Below are positions 7,104 to 16,125 of a stretch of DNA of 64,000 bases, one piece after another. A program made the translations under genes and the position numbers. Every line of letters begins with the position of its first letter. Within the stretch, counting starts at the first letter, position 1. The stretch is from an uncultured Clostridia bacterium. GTDB lineage: Bacteria; Bacillota; Clostridia; Christensenellales; UBA1242. The DNA is taken from assembly GCA_934747965.1 (NCBI GenBank), contig CAKVHI010000002.1:115655-179654 (forward strand). The letters run 5' to 3'. A model generated the notes under the pieces. It was given only the letters and a program-made list of their open reading frames with translations. It was not told where the DNA came from and made no database searches.

Positions 7104-8192
7104 ATGACTTTTTTTAAAAAATTTTTGCCAAAAATAATTGTGTCGACTTTGATAGTGCTTTTTTTGATATTGGCACCATTTACTGTTTTTCCAAAACTAA
7201 GTTTGCTTAATTATTCTGTAAACAAAGAGTATAAATTGGACTTCCAAGGAGTTTTGACTTTGTGGAATGTAGACACTTTTGAGGGTGGAAGCATAAGTCG
7301 AACTGTTTTTTTAGAAAAACGAGCGATTGAGTTTGAAAAGCAGAATAAAGGAGTTTACATAAGTGTTCAAAACATAAGTTTGGAGCATTTAAAATTAAAT
7401 TTACAAGCGGGGCAAAAGCCTAATATAATTACATTTGGTATTGGTGTTGAAAATCTTTTTTGTAATGAGGTTATAAACCTTGATGATGTTGGCTTAGTAA
7501 GAGAAGATTTACTTGCTTCGGCAAAAATAGACGGAAAATTAAAAGCTCTTCCGATTATGCTTGGTGGTTACACTCTGATTTCAAACAAAGAAAAACTTTC
7601 TGGAGATGATATTTGCGAAAGTTTGAAGCATGGAAATAAAAATATTATATTTTCTTCTAACGATTCAATAAACCCATTGATGGCACTTTTTGTAAACAAT
7701 ATTACTTTAGAAGGGCAAAAAGCAAGCGATGTTGACAGTTTTGACGCCTACGACAAATTTATTCATAACAGTTTTGATGTATTACTAGGAACGCAAAGAG
7801 ATTTTTATAGATGTAAAAATCGTGAAAATAACATGAAAATGCAGTGTAATTATAACACTTTGGGTGGGTTTTCAGACTTAATACAATATGCTTCAGTTTT
7901 TTCTTGCGAAGCAAAAAAAGAAGAGATTTGTAAGGAATTTTTAAATTATTTGATTAGTGAAAATGTCCAAAAAAATCTTGCTAACATAAATATGTTTCCG
8001 GTTTTAGACATTAATATTTATCAAGATGAATTTTACAAACAATTTAATAACATTTTGTTAAAAAAAATAAAAACTTTGAATTGCTTTTTAAAAAAGGAAG
8101 AATTAGACAGCTTGAAAATGAAATTGCAAGAATTTGTTTTGGAAGGTAAAACTGAAAACAAAGACGAAATTAAAAAATTTTTGAATATTTAA
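7104..8192 (+). CDS. Membrane-anchored extracellular solute-binding protein (family 1 type)
   Basis: The N-terminus has a basic patch and one hydrophobic anchor (FLPKIIVSTLIVLFLILAPF) with no lipobox Cys. The following sequence GVLTLWNVDTFEGG...RAIEFEKQNKGVYISV and NIITFGIG resembles the opening lobe of sugar-type ABC solute-binding proteins, and the downstream part fits a shortened second lobe. No ABC permease or ATPase is nearby, so it may serve a distant transporter or a sensory role. An in-frame ATG at 7083 would add seven residues; I preferred 7104, which follows TTAAGG, but the choice is open. It precedes murB by 29 bases. Confidence 0.7.
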   Translation: MTFFKKFLPKIIVSTLIVLFLILAPFTVFPKLSLLNYSVNKEYKLDFQGVLTLWNVDTFEGGSISRTVFLEKRAIEFEKQNKGVYISVQNISLEHLKLNLQAGQKPNIITFGIGVENLFCNEVINLDDVGLVREDLLASAKIDGKLKALPIMLGGYTLISNKEKLSGDDICESLKHGNKNIIFSSNDSINPLMALFVNNITLEGQKASDVDSFDAYDKFIHNSFDVLLGTQRDFYRCKNRENNMKMQCNYNTLGGFSDLIQYASVFSCEAKKEEICKEFLNYLISENVQKNLANINMFPVLDINIYQDEFYKQFNNILLKKIKTLNCFLKKEELDSLKMKLQEFVLEGKTENKDEIKKFLNI

Positions 8193-8221
8193 AAACTTTA
8201 AATATAAAGAAGGGTAGTATA

Positions 8222-9115
8222 ATGGAAATTAAACATTTAATAAAATTATATAAAATTTTGAAAAAAGAGAATATAAAAATAGGTGAAAATCTTGAAGATT
8301 ACACGAGTTTTAAAATTGGTGGAAGAGCCAAAATTATGTTGCTTCCGCAAAATTTAAAAATGGCAAAAAAAGCCTTAAAATTTTTAACCAAAAAACAAAT
8401 AAAATTTGTCGTTTTGGGTGCAGGAACAAATGTTTTGATTTCTGGCGATATTGATGTTGTTGTTTGCATGAAAAACCTTAACAAAATCAACATAAAAGGT
8501 GAAAAAGCGTATGCTGAAAGTGGTGTTAAACTTTTTAAACTTAATGAAGTTTTAAAGGATAACTCTCTTAGTGGTTTAGAAAAAACTTATGGTATTCCCG
8601 GAAGCGTTGGTGGAGGTATTGTTCAAAATTGTGGAGCCTATGGCTTTAGTGTGAGTGATTGTTTGTTGAAAGTTGTTTTGTTTGATGGGAAAAAAGTAAA
8701 ATGCGTTAAAAAAGAAAACTTGTTTTTTGATTACAGAACAAGTGAATTTAAAAAAAATAAAAATTTAATTGTTTTGGCGGGTATTTTCAAGTTGACTAAA
8801 GCTCATGAGAATGAAATTGAAGCAAAACTTGATGAAATTTTTAGTGCAAGAAAAGAAAAACAGCCCTATGAATATCCAAGTGCGGGAAGTGTTTTTAAAC
8901 GAGTTAATGGTGTTATTATAAGCAAACTTATTGATGAAATGGGGTTTAAAGGTTTTAAAGTTGGCGGGGCTATGGTCAGTGAAAAACACGCTGGTTTTAT
9001 TATAAATTATGACCATGCAACTTATGATGATGTTATAATGCTTATAAAATATATCAAAAATAAAATAAAATTAGAAAAAAATATTGATTTAGAACTTGAA
9101 ATTGAGTTATTATAA
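8222..9115 (+). CDS. murB: UDP-N-acetylenolpyruvoylglucosamine reductase
   Basis: MurB reduces UDP-GlcNAc-enolpyruvate to UDP-MurNAc with NADPH and FAD, an early cytoplasmic step of peptidoglycan synthesis. Visible family features are TSFKIGGRA near the N-terminus, the FAD loop GAGTNVLIS, GLEKTYGIPGSVGGGIVQNCGAYG, the YRTSEFK segment, and the C-terminal SAGSVFKR and KVGGAMVSEKHAGFI that bear catalytic residues. Length 297 is normal for the short (type II) form. GAAGGG lies nine to ten bases before the ATG. Its neighbours are a PHP hydrolase and whiA; rapZ and yvcK, usually between murB and whiA in Bacillota, are absent. Confidence 0.95.
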   Translation: MEIKHLIKLYKILKKENIKIGENLEDYTSFKIGGRAKIMLLPQNLKMAKKALKFLTKKQIKFVVLGAGTNVLISGDIDVVVCMKNLNKINIKGEKAYAESGVKLFKLNEVLKDNSLSGLEKTYGIPGSVGGGIVQNCGAYGFSVSDCLLKVVLFDGKKVKCVKKENLFFDYRTSEFKKNKNLIVLAGIFKLTKAHENEIEAKLDEIFSARKEKQPYEYPSAGSVFKRVNGVIISKLIDEMGFKGFKVGGAMVSEKHAGFIINYDHATYDDVIMLIKYIKNKIKLEKNIDLELEIELL

Positions 9116-9119
9116 TAGT

Positions 9120-9824
9120 ATGAGATTATTATTTGATTTACACACTCACACAGTTTTTAGTCATGGAACTGGAACGATTGAAGATAATGTTAAGGTTGCA
9201 AAACAAAAAGGTCTTTCTGTGGTGGCGATAACAGACCATGGTTTTGAACATTTGTGTTATGCAGTTAAAAGAAAAAACCTTGCATTTATGAAAAGTGAAT
9301 GTGAAAGATTGTCTAAAAAATATGATATAAAAGTTTTGCTTGGAGTTGAAGCAAATTTGTTAAATCATAAAGGTAAAATTGATGTTAAAGAAGATGATTT
9401 GAAATATCTTGATTTTATTATTATGGGTTATCATAAACTGATTAAGCCTAAATTTGGGCAAATTTGGTTTGGATTAATATCTAAGATAAACAAAAGCAAA
9501 AAACAAATAGAAAGAAATACTGATGCATATATAAACGCGATAAAAAGATATGATATAAAAATTCTAACACATCTAAATTATGGTATTAAGGTAAATGTTC
9601 CAAGATTAGCTGATTTTTGCAAAGAAAGAGGAGTTTTGATTGAACTTAATGGAAAAAGAATAAATTTTGATAAAAATGAAACAGAATATATGAAAAAAAT
9701 CAATACAAAATTTATTTTAAACTCGGATGCCCATAAGCCTGAAAATGTTGGGGAAACAAATTTAGGATTAAACTTTGTTATTAAAAATAACATAGACCCA
9801 GAAAATGTTGTAAATTTAAAGTAG
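9120..9824 (+). CDS. PHP-domain metal-dependent phosphoesterase
   Basis: The 234-residue product is a stand-alone PHP domain. Metal-binding motifs are DLHTHTVFSHGTG at the N-terminus, AITDHG, an internal ILTHLNYG and the C-terminal LNSDAH. These give the trinuclear-site pattern of YcdX/HisK-type phosphatases; the substrate cannot be told. It starts four bases after the murB stop with no SD, so translation may be coupled to murB. An in-frame TTG at 9096 overlapping murB is an alternative. It ends six bases before whiA, so the three genes form one operon. Confidence 0.85.
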   Translation: MRLLFDLHTHTVFSHGTGTIEDNVKVAKQKGLSVVAITDHGFEHLCYAVKRKNLAFMKSECERLSKKYDIKVLLGVEANLLNHKGKIDVKEDDLKYLDFIIMGYHKLIKPKFGQIWFGLISKINKSKKQIERNTDAYINAIKRYDIKILTHLNYGIKVNVPRLADFCKERGVLIELNGKRINFDKNETEYMKKINTKFILNSDAHKPENVGETNLGLNFVIKNNIDPENVVNLK

Positions 9825-9830
9825 GGAAAA

Positions 9831-10751
9831 ATGTCTTTTATAACTAATGCTAAAAATGAAATTATAACTAATTATAAAAAAAACATAAACAAAACTGATT
9901 GTTTAAGTTTTTTGTATGGTCTTTTTTTGACTTGTGCAGAAATAAATATAACAACAAAACAAATTGAATTTTTGGTAAGCGATGAAAATCTTTATGAAAT
10001 TATCAATAGTTGTTTGTCAAAACTTGGCTTCGAGCCCGCAGAATTTGAAATTGAAGATAGCAAAAATTTGAAATTTAAGGTTACAATTTCTTTTTTGTCA
10101 AGCAAGTTTTTGCTTAATAAATTTGTGTATGAAAAAAATCTTGATTTTTGTGAAAGTTTGATAAAAACTGAAAATCAAAAAAAAGATTTTTTGAAAGCTA
10201 TTTTCTTAACAACAGGCACCGGCAACCTTGCTCTTAACAGTGAATCAAGCGGATATTTGCTTGAATTTGTAGTTTCAAGTGAAATGCTTGCAATAGAAAT
10301 TTCAAATATTCTTTCAGAATTTGATATTTTTGCAAAATTGATAGACAGAAAAAACGCAAAAGTTGTTTACCTTAACAAATTTGACCAAATTTGTGATTTT
10401 TTTGCTTTAACAACAGCAACTAATGCAGTTTTAGAACTTAACAATGAAAATATTTTAAGAAATGTTAGAAGCAACATTAACAGGCAAAATAATTGCTTAG
10501 AAGCTAATATTTCAAAAACAATTAATGCAAGTTTAAAACAACTTGATGCAATAAATTTTATTGATAGTGTTATAGGCATAACGAGTTTAGAAACTCCGCT
10601 TCAAGAAGTTTGTTTGCTTAGGCTTGCAAATAAAGAAGAAAGTTTAGAAAATTTGGTTAAACTTATGAATGGTAAAATTTCAAAAAGTGGTTTAAATCAC
10701 AGATTTAACAAGATTATAAAGATAAGTGAAGAGTTAAAAGGAAAATTTTAG
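9831..10751 (+). CDS. whiA: Sporulation/cell-division regulator WhiA
   Basis: WhiA is a DNA-binding protein widespread in Gram-positive bacteria, linked to division and, in actinomycetes, to sporulation. The N-terminal part (about residues 1-200) fits the degenerate LAGLIDADG-like homing-endonuclease fold (FLKAIFLTTGTGNLALNSESSGYLLEFVVSS), and the last ~80 residues form the helix-turn-helix (LRLANKEESLENLVKLMNGKISKSGLNHRFNKI). Length is 306, standard. GGGAAAA precedes the ATG. It is the last gene of the murB operon and is followed at once by a terminator that overlaps its stop codon. Confidence 0.92.
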   Translation: MSFITNAKNEIITNYKKNINKTDCLSFLYGLFLTCAEINITTKQIEFLVSDENLYEIINSCLSKLGFEPAEFEIEDSKNLKFKVTISFLSSKFLLNKFVYEKNLDFCESLIKTENQKKDFLKAIFLTTGTGNLALNSESSGYLLEFVVSSEMLAIEISNILSEFDIFAKLIDRKNAKVVYLNKFDQICDFFALTTATNAVLELNNENILRNVRSNINRQNNCLEANISKTINASLKQLDAINFIDSVIGITSLETPLQEVCLLRLANKEESLENLVKLMNGKISKSGLNHRFNKIIKISEELKGKF

Positions 10752-10775
10752 AAATTAAAAATTTTCCTTTTTTTT
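10740..10775 (+). terminator. Intrinsic terminator of the murB-whiA operon
   Basis: GGAAAATTTT (10740-10749) pairs with AAAATTTTCC (10758-10767) and is followed by eight T. The stem starts inside the last codons of whiA. Confidence 0.85.
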
Positions 10776-10776
10776 A

Positions 10777-10805
10777 TTTAAAAAAATATTTAGTTGTGAT
10801 ATAAT
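10777..10805 (+). promoter_or_regulatory. dnaE promoter, predicted leaderless
   Basis: TTTAAA at 10777-10782, 17-base spacer, TATAAT at 10800-10805. The dnaE ATG at 10812 follows six bases later with no SD between. The -35 is weak (4/6). Confidence 0.55.
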
Positions 10806-10811
10806 TTTTAC

Positions 10812-13800
10812 ATGGATAAAAATTTTGTACATCTTCATCTTCACACAGAATATAGTTTGCTTGACGGGGCTTGCAGAATAAAAAAAGTTGTTAAAAGAGC
10901 AAAAGAACTTGGTATGCCAGCATTGGCGATGACCGACCATGGAAATATGTTTGGTGCAATCAAATTTTTTGATGCTTGTGTTGATCTTGACAAAAAATAT
11001 TTTGAAGAAAAAGGCGTTCCAATCGTGAAGCCTATTTTTGGTTGCGAATTTTATTTATGTTCAAATTTGGAAAATAAGGAAAGTCGAGAGTATGCTCATT
11101 TAATTTTGCTAGTAAAAAATGAAGTTGGCTACAAAAATATCTCTATGCTAAACACTATTGCCTATGAAAAGGGCTTTTATTACAAGCCAAGAATAGATTA
11201 CGACACTTTGGAAAAATATAGCGAAGGGTTGATTTGCTTGTCGGGTTGTCTAGCGGGCGATATTCCTCAATTATTACTAAAAGGCTTTGAGGAAGAAGCC
11301 TACAAACTTGGTTTAAGGCTAAAAAATATGTTCGCCGATGGCGATTTTTACATTGAACTTCAAAACCATTTTTTGCAAGATGAAATTGTGAATTTGCCAA
11401 AACTAAAAGAACTTGCAAAAAAACTTGGTGTTAAAACAGTTGCAACAAATGATGCGCACTATATTAACAAAGAAGATGCCGAACTTCAAGATGTTTTGAT
11501 GTGTGTTGCTATGAAAAAGTTTGTTGATGACCCAAACAGACTTAAATTTGGAACAGATGAATTTTACTTTAAAACTTATGATGAAATGGAAGAATTATTT
11601 TCTGAAGAGGAACTTGCAACAACACTTGAAATTGCTGAAAAATGTAATTATCAATTTGTTTACGGAAAATATTTGTATCCAAAATATATTCCCGAAAATG
11701 GAATGACTCCTTATGATTTTATCAGAAGTTTGATTGATAATGGTTTAAAAACTAAATATCCAAATCCAACAAAAGAGGTTTTGGACAGAATTGAATACGA
11801 ACTTGGTGTTATCAACAAACTAGGTTATGTTGAATATTATTTGATAGTTTGGGATTATATCAACGCTGCAAGAAACATGGGCATAACTGTTGGACCTGGA
11901 AGAGGAAGCGGTGTTGGGAGTATTGTTGCCTATTTGATTGGAATAACAAGTGTCGACCCAATAAAATATGGCTTGATTTTTGAAAGATTTTTAAATCCAG
12001 AAAGGGTAAGTGCACCCGATTTTGATATAGACTTTCAAGATAACAGGCGTGAAGAAGTTGTTGATTATGTTAAGCGTAAATATGGCGAGGATCATGTTTG
12101 CAGAATAATAACTTTTGGAACAATGGCTGCAAAAAACGCTATTAAAGATGTTGGAAGAGTTTTGCAAGTGCCTTATTCAGAAACTGATAAAATTACTAAA
12201 CTTATAAATGTTAAAACTGATGCTCCTGTAATAGAAAAAGTTTTTGGTTTTTATCATCCAAAAGAAGATGCAAAAGATTATGGCGTTGACTATGCTATTC
12301 CAGAACTTGTTGAAATTTATAATAATGACCCGCGATTAAAAAAGGTTATTGATATTGCAATGAAAATTGAAGGTATGCCACGACAAACTGGAACTCATGC
12401 TTGTGGCGTTATAATTGGTGGGCTTCCACTTGAAGAAGTAATTCCGCTATCAAAAAACGGAGATGACATTGCTTCGCAATATGAGGGTCAGCAACTTGAA
12501 CATATTGGGCTTTTAAAAATGGACTTTTTGGGTCTAGCAAATGCTACAGATATTAGTAATTGCATAAAAACCGTTAAAGACCTTTACGGCACTGAGATTG
12601 ATTTTTCAAAAAACACCTATGATGACCCAAAAGTTTTTGACTTGATTTCTTCTGGAAACACTCTTGGAATGTTCCAAATGGAAAGTGGAGGATTTCAAAA
12701 GTTTTTGAAAGAATTAAAACCAAACTGTCTTGAAGATATTATTGCGGCGGTTGCTATGTACAGACCGGGTCCAATGGATTCTATTCCGCAATTTGTTCAC
12801 AACAAATATAATCCTCAAGATGTTACTTATGTAGACCAAAGGTTAGCACCAATTTTGGACACAACTTATGGATGTATAGTTTATCAAGAACAAGTTATGA
12901 AAATTGTTCAGGCTTTGGCGGGTTATACTCTTTCCCGTGCGGATAGCGTGAGAAAGATGATGGGAAAAAAGAAAGTTAAAGATATTCAAGCAGAAAGACA
13001 AGTGTTTTTGCATGGTGTTGAATCAACTGCAAAACAATCAGGTTGCTTGGGTGCAATAAAAATGGGTGTTCCTGAAGATGTCGCTAATGATTTGTGGGAC
13101 AAAATGGAAAAATTCGGTAGATACGCCTTTAACAAATCTCATGCTGCTGCTTATGCATATGTTGCCTATCAGACTGCATATTTAAAATGCTATTATGAGC
13201 CTGAGTTTTTAACTGCTGTTTTGAATGACAGAATAACCAAAACTGATGACTTAAAAAGATATGCAGCTTATGCAAAAAGTGAAGGCATTCCAGTGCTTCC
13301 ACCAGATATAAATTTAAGTGAAAACTTGTTTTCAACGAAAGATAAAAAAATAAGATTTGGTTTGTCGGCATTAAAAAATGTTGGATTTAACATAATTGAA
13401 AGCATTATTGAAGAACGAAAAACTAATGGATATTTTGTTGATATTCAAGATTTTATTAAAAGATGTTATAAGTTTGGATTAAACAAAAGGGTTTTGGAAA
13501 GTTTGATTTATTCAGGTGCGTTTGATTGCTTTAAAGTGAAACGAAGTCAGATGATTCGTGTTTATCAAAATTTGTTAGACCAAAATTCGACCGTTTCAAA
13601 ACGAGAAGCAACAGGTCAGATGTCATTTTTTGATACTATGCTTAAAGATGATGAAGTTTTGAACAAAGTTGATTATCCTGATATTGAAGAATTTGATGAA
13701 CAGTCTAAATTGAAGTTTGAAAAAGAAATTGTTGGAATTTATATCTCTGGTCATCCACTTGATAAATATTTAAATTTGTTTAATGAATTTAATTTTAACA

Positions 13801-14432
13801 GCTCTTATTTGTCTAATAGTAGTGAAGATGAAATGGACAATGAATTTGAAGATGAAGAATTAAATGAATTAAATAGTCAAGAAAATATGATTGAAGATGG
13901 CTCTAGTGTTGTGTTTGGAGGAATAATATCAGAAATTAAAAAGACTTACACTCGAAAAGATAACAAAGAAATGGCCATTCTTACAATAGAAGATTTGTAT
14001 GGAACGATTGATGTTATGGCTTTTCCTAAAATCTATGCAAAAGTGAAAGACCAACTTGAAATTGATAAAATCGTGAAAATTGTTGGAAAAGTTAATAAAC
14101 GAGATGGAGAAAATACTGTTATTATTCTTGAAAAAATAGAGCCTATAGAAGGCGAAACAAATCCTGAAACGAATTCTGAAATAAATACTTTGCAAAAAAC
14201 TGTTGAAAAGATTGTTGAAAAGAAGTTATATTTAAGATTTGATTGCACAAATAATGAACTTCAAAACGAAGTTTTAAAAATATTATCAAATTATATTGGA
14301 AACACTAAAGTTATAATCAGATGCAACAAAACAAATAATCTTTATCAAATTCCAACTTGTGTGAATGTTTCGAATGCTCTTTTGTTTGAACTTTATGAGC
14401 AAATTGGCGAAAATAACACAGTGTTTAAATAA
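10812..14432 (+). CDS. dnaE: DNA polymerase III alpha subunit DnaE
   Basis: A C-family replicative polymerase of 1206 residues. The N-terminal PHP domain is visible (FVHLHLHTEYSLLDGA, AMTDHGNM). The catalytic palm carries GPGRGSGVGSIVAY and the acidic triad APDFDIDF (Asp403, 405, 407). The fingers contain YRPGPMDSIPQF and YQEQVMKI, then SHAAAYAYVAYQTAYLK. A helix-hairpin-helix region and an OB-fold (SVVFGGIISEIKKTYTRKDNKEMAILTIEDLYGTIDVMAFP) follow, as in DnaE1-type enzymes. No proofreading exonuclease domain is present, so it is not PolC. No SD lies before the ATG, but a -10 box does. Confidence 0.96.
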   Translation: MDKNFVHLHLHTEYSLLDGACRIKKVVKRAKELGMPALAMTDHGNMFGAIKFFDACVDLDKKYFEEKGVPIVKPIFGCEFYLCSNLENKESREYAHLILLVKNEVGYKNISMLNTIAYEKGFYYKPRIDYDTLEKYSEGLICLSGCLAGDIPQLLLKGFEEEAYKLGLRLKNMFADGDFYIELQNHFLQDEIVNLPKLKELAKKLGVKTVATNDAHYINKEDAELQDVLMCVAMKKFVDDPNRLKFGTDEFYFKTYDEMEELFSEEELATTLEIAEKCNYQFVYGKYLYPKYIPENGMTPYDFIRSLIDNGLKTKYPNPTKEVLDRIEYELGVINKLGYVEYYLIVWDYINAARNMGITVGPGRGSGVGSIVAYLIGITSVDPIKYGLIFERFLNPERVSAPDFDIDFQDNRREEVVDYVKRKYGEDHVCRIITFGTMAAKNAIKDVGRVLQVPYSETDKITKLINVKTDAPVIEKVFGFYHPKEDAKDYGVDYAIPELVEIYNNDPRLKKVIDIAMKIEGMPRQTGTHACGVIIGGLPLEEVIPLSKNGDDIASQYEGQQLEHIGLLKMDFLGLANATDISNCIKTVKDLYGTEIDFSKNTYDDPKVFDLISSGNTLGMFQMESGGFQKFLKELKPNCLEDIIAAVAMYRPGPMDSIPQFVHNKYNPQDVTYVDQRLAPILDTTYGCIVYQEQVMKIVQALAGYTLSRADSVRKMMGKKKVKDIQAERQVFLHGVESTAKQSGCLGAIKMGVPEDVANDLWDKMEKFGRYAFNKSHAAAYAYVAYQTAYLKCYYEPEFLTAVLNDRITKTDDLKRYAAYAKSEGIPVLPPDINLSENLFSTKDKKIRFGLSALKNVGFNIIESIIEERKTNGYFVDIQDFIKRCYKFGLNKRVLESLIYSGAFDCFKVKRSQMIRVYQNLLDQNSTVSKREATGQMSFFDTMLKDDEVLNKVDYPDIEEFDEQSKLKFEKEIVGIYISGHPLDKYLNLFNEFNFNSSYLSNSSEDEMDNEFEDEELNELNSQENMIEDGSSVVFGGIISEIKKTYTRKDNKEMAILTIEDLYGTIDVMAFPKIYAKVKDQLEIDKIVKIVGKVNKRDGENTVIILEKIEPIEGETNPETNSEINTLQKTVEKIVEKKLYLRFDCTNNELQNEVLKILSNYIGNTKVIIRCNKTNNLYQIPTCVNVSNALLFELYEQIGENNTVFK

Positions 14433-14512
14433 TTTTGCAAATTTATGAAAAGCAAAAATTGTTTTAATATAAAAAAATAAGTAAAAATCAAACCAAAAAA
14501 TAAGGGGAAAAT

Positions 14513-15469
14513 ATGAAAAACATTGCAATATTAACGAGTGGTGGCGACAGCCAGGGGATGAATGCATATATTCACAAATTAACAAAATTGCTTCAAAAAA
14601 ATAAATTTAAAGTTTTTGGAATAAAACGGGGTTTTCAAGGACTATTGGATGAAGATTTTGTTGTTTTAACCAAGGATTTTGTTGAAAATATATCCTTTCT
14701 TGGTGGAAGTGTTTTAAAAACGGCCAGATGTGCCGAGTTTTATAGCAATGAAGGCGTTTTGAAAGGATATAAAATTTTAAAAAAACACAAAATTGATATT
14801 TTGGTTGTTTTGGGCGGAAATGGAAGTTATAAGGGTGCAATAAATTTGAGTAATCTTGGACAAAAAATTATCTGCGTTCCTGGAACGATTGATAACGATT
14901 TGTATTATAGTGATATTAGTCTTGGTTTTGACACAGCAGTTAATAATGCAGTTGAAGCAATAGAAAAAATAAAACAGACTATGCTTTCAAACAATCGAGG
15001 TCTTGTTGTTGAGGTTATGGGAAGAGATTGCGGGAATATTGCTCTTAACACAGCGATAAGTGTTAATGCCAACGGTCTAGTTATTGATGAAGATGAAAAC
15101 AGCAAAGAAAATGTTGAAAAAATAGTTAAAAATGCAATAAAATCTGGCGTAGAAAGTCCGCTTATTGTTGTTCAAGAAAATATTTTGGATGGAGAAGCCT
15201 TAGCTAAAAACTTAGAGAAGAAATTTAACAAACAATTTAAATTTGAAAAAATAGGTTATGTTCAACGCGGTGGTAGCCCAACCGTAAAAGACAAAATATT
15301 TGCAAATTTGCTTGCAATTCAAACAACAAATTCAATTTTAAAAGGCGAGGTTAATGTTGCAATCGGAATGAATAAAGAAAATATTTTCACAAAAGATTTA
15401 AAAACAGTTTTAAAAGCAAAAAGCAATTTTAACAAAAATTTGTATGAACTTTATCTAAGCAACTTATAA
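14513..15469 (+). CDS. pfkA: 6-phosphofructokinase-family protein with altered active-site motifs
   Basis: 318 residues, the length of bacterial ATP-PFK, and adjacent to dnaE as in many Bacillota. Catalytic PGTIDND (123-129, Asp127), GFDTAVN and VEVMGRDCG are intact. Two motifs differ from the usual enzyme. The nucleotide loop reads GGDSQGMN (10-17) instead of GGDAPGMN, and GGDGS, whose Asp binds the Mg-ATP complex, is GGNGS (101-105) with Asn103. Activity may be reduced or the phosphoryl donor changed. A purine-rich AAGGGGA ribosome site precedes the ATG. The gene ends at a bidirectional terminator. The symbol reflects the family, not proven activity. Confidence 0.85.
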   Translation: MKNIAILTSGGDSQGMNAYIHKLTKLLQKNKFKVFGIKRGFQGLLDEDFVVLTKDFVENISFLGGSVLKTARCAEFYSNEGVLKGYKILKKHKIDILVVLGGNGSYKGAINLSNLGQKIICVPGTIDNDLYYSDISLGFDTAVNNAVEAIEKIKQTMLSNNRGLVVEVMGRDCGNIALNTAISVNANGLVIDEDENSKENVEKIVKNAIKSGVESPLIVVQENILDGEALAKNLEKKFNKQFKFEKIGYVQRGGSPTVKDKIFANLLAIQTTNSILKGEVNVAIGMNKENIFTKDLKTVLKAKSNFNKNLYELYLSNL

Positions 15470-15505
15470 TTCTTTAAATTTGCTGATAATATTAAATTTC
15501 ATATC

Positions 15506-15533
15506 AAAAAATGAGCTTATGCTCATTTTTTTG
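15506..15533. terminator. Bidirectional intrinsic terminator
   Basis: AAAAATGAGC (15507-15516), loop TTAT, GCTCATTTTT (15521-15530), with A-rich and T-rich flanks. It lies between pfkA (+) and the DUF378-like gene (-), so it can serve both. Confidence 0.8.
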
Positions 15534-15558
15534 TTAATATTAATATTGGCAGATTAAA

Positions 15559-15996
15559 TCAATCATCTTTTTTTTCTATATTTTCAATGTTATTGTTATT
15601 GTTATTGTTATTGTTATTGTTATTGTTATTGTTATTGTTATTGTTATTGTTATTGTTATTGTTATCTTGTTGCGAAAGTGGAACGGAATTATTGCTATTT
15701 TCGGTTCCATAATTGGTCAAGTTTTGATTTTGACTTACAGACTCTGGAAGAGGTTGTTTGTTTAAAAGCACTTGTTGTTGGTTATTATTTTTTTTAAGAG
15801 TTAGTCTACCTTTATAGCGAATGACTGCATAAGTCAAAAAAATTGCACATAAACCTATGATTATATAAACAAGCCTAGAAAAAATACTGCTTTGTGTGCC
15901 AAACAGTCCAGCGACAAAGTCGTATTGAAAAAATCCTATACAAAGCCAATTCATAGAGCCGATTAAGGTTATTAAAAAACAAAAGAAAACTAACAT
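15559..15996 (-). CDS. DUF378-like membrane protein with polyasparagine tail
   Basis: The first ~65 residues form two membrane helices with the DUF378 (YuzA-like) pattern IGSMNWLCIGFFQYDFVAGLFG...SRLVYIIIGLCAIF. A basic stretch follows, then a Gln/Asn/Ser-rich cytoplasmic tail with 25 consecutive Asn before IENIEKKDD. The Asn run is encoded by a perfect hexanucleotide repeat, so its length should vary between cells while staying in frame. No clear SD precedes the ATG, only AT-rich sequence containing TAATAT. Function of the family is unknown; the tail is not a normal part of it. Confidence 0.75.
   Translation of the reverse strand: MLVFFCFLITLIGSMNWLCIGFFQYDFVAGLFGTQSSIFSRLVYIIIGLCAIFLTYAVIRYKGRLTLKKNNNQQQVLLNKQPLPESVSQNQNLTNYGTENSNNSVPLSQQDNNNNNNNNNNNNNNNNNNNNNNNNNIENIEKKDD
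15588..15665. repeat. Hexanucleotide microsatellite (TGTTAT)13
   Basis: Thirteen perfect copies of TGTTAT, 78 bases, inside the minus-strand gene, where they read as alternating AAC and AAT Asn codons. Slippage by whole units changes the product by two Asn at a time. Confidence 0.95.
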
Positions 15997-16102
15997 ATAT
16001 TATTATTTTGTTAATTTTTTGAAATTTAATTCAACCAAAAGAATTAAAATTTTACTAAAATAAAAAATATTAAATTTTTTAGTTTTTAATTTTTATTTTA
16101 AA

Positions 16103-16125
16103 TAAAAAAACAGTCTAAGACTGTT
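16103..16125 (-). terminator. Intrinsic terminator overlapping a stop codon
   Basis: Read on the minus strand, AACAGTCT pairs with AGACTGTT (plus 16118-16125 with 16109-16116) and is followed by TTTTT. The TAG stop of the small gene lies in the loop. Confidence 0.8.
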
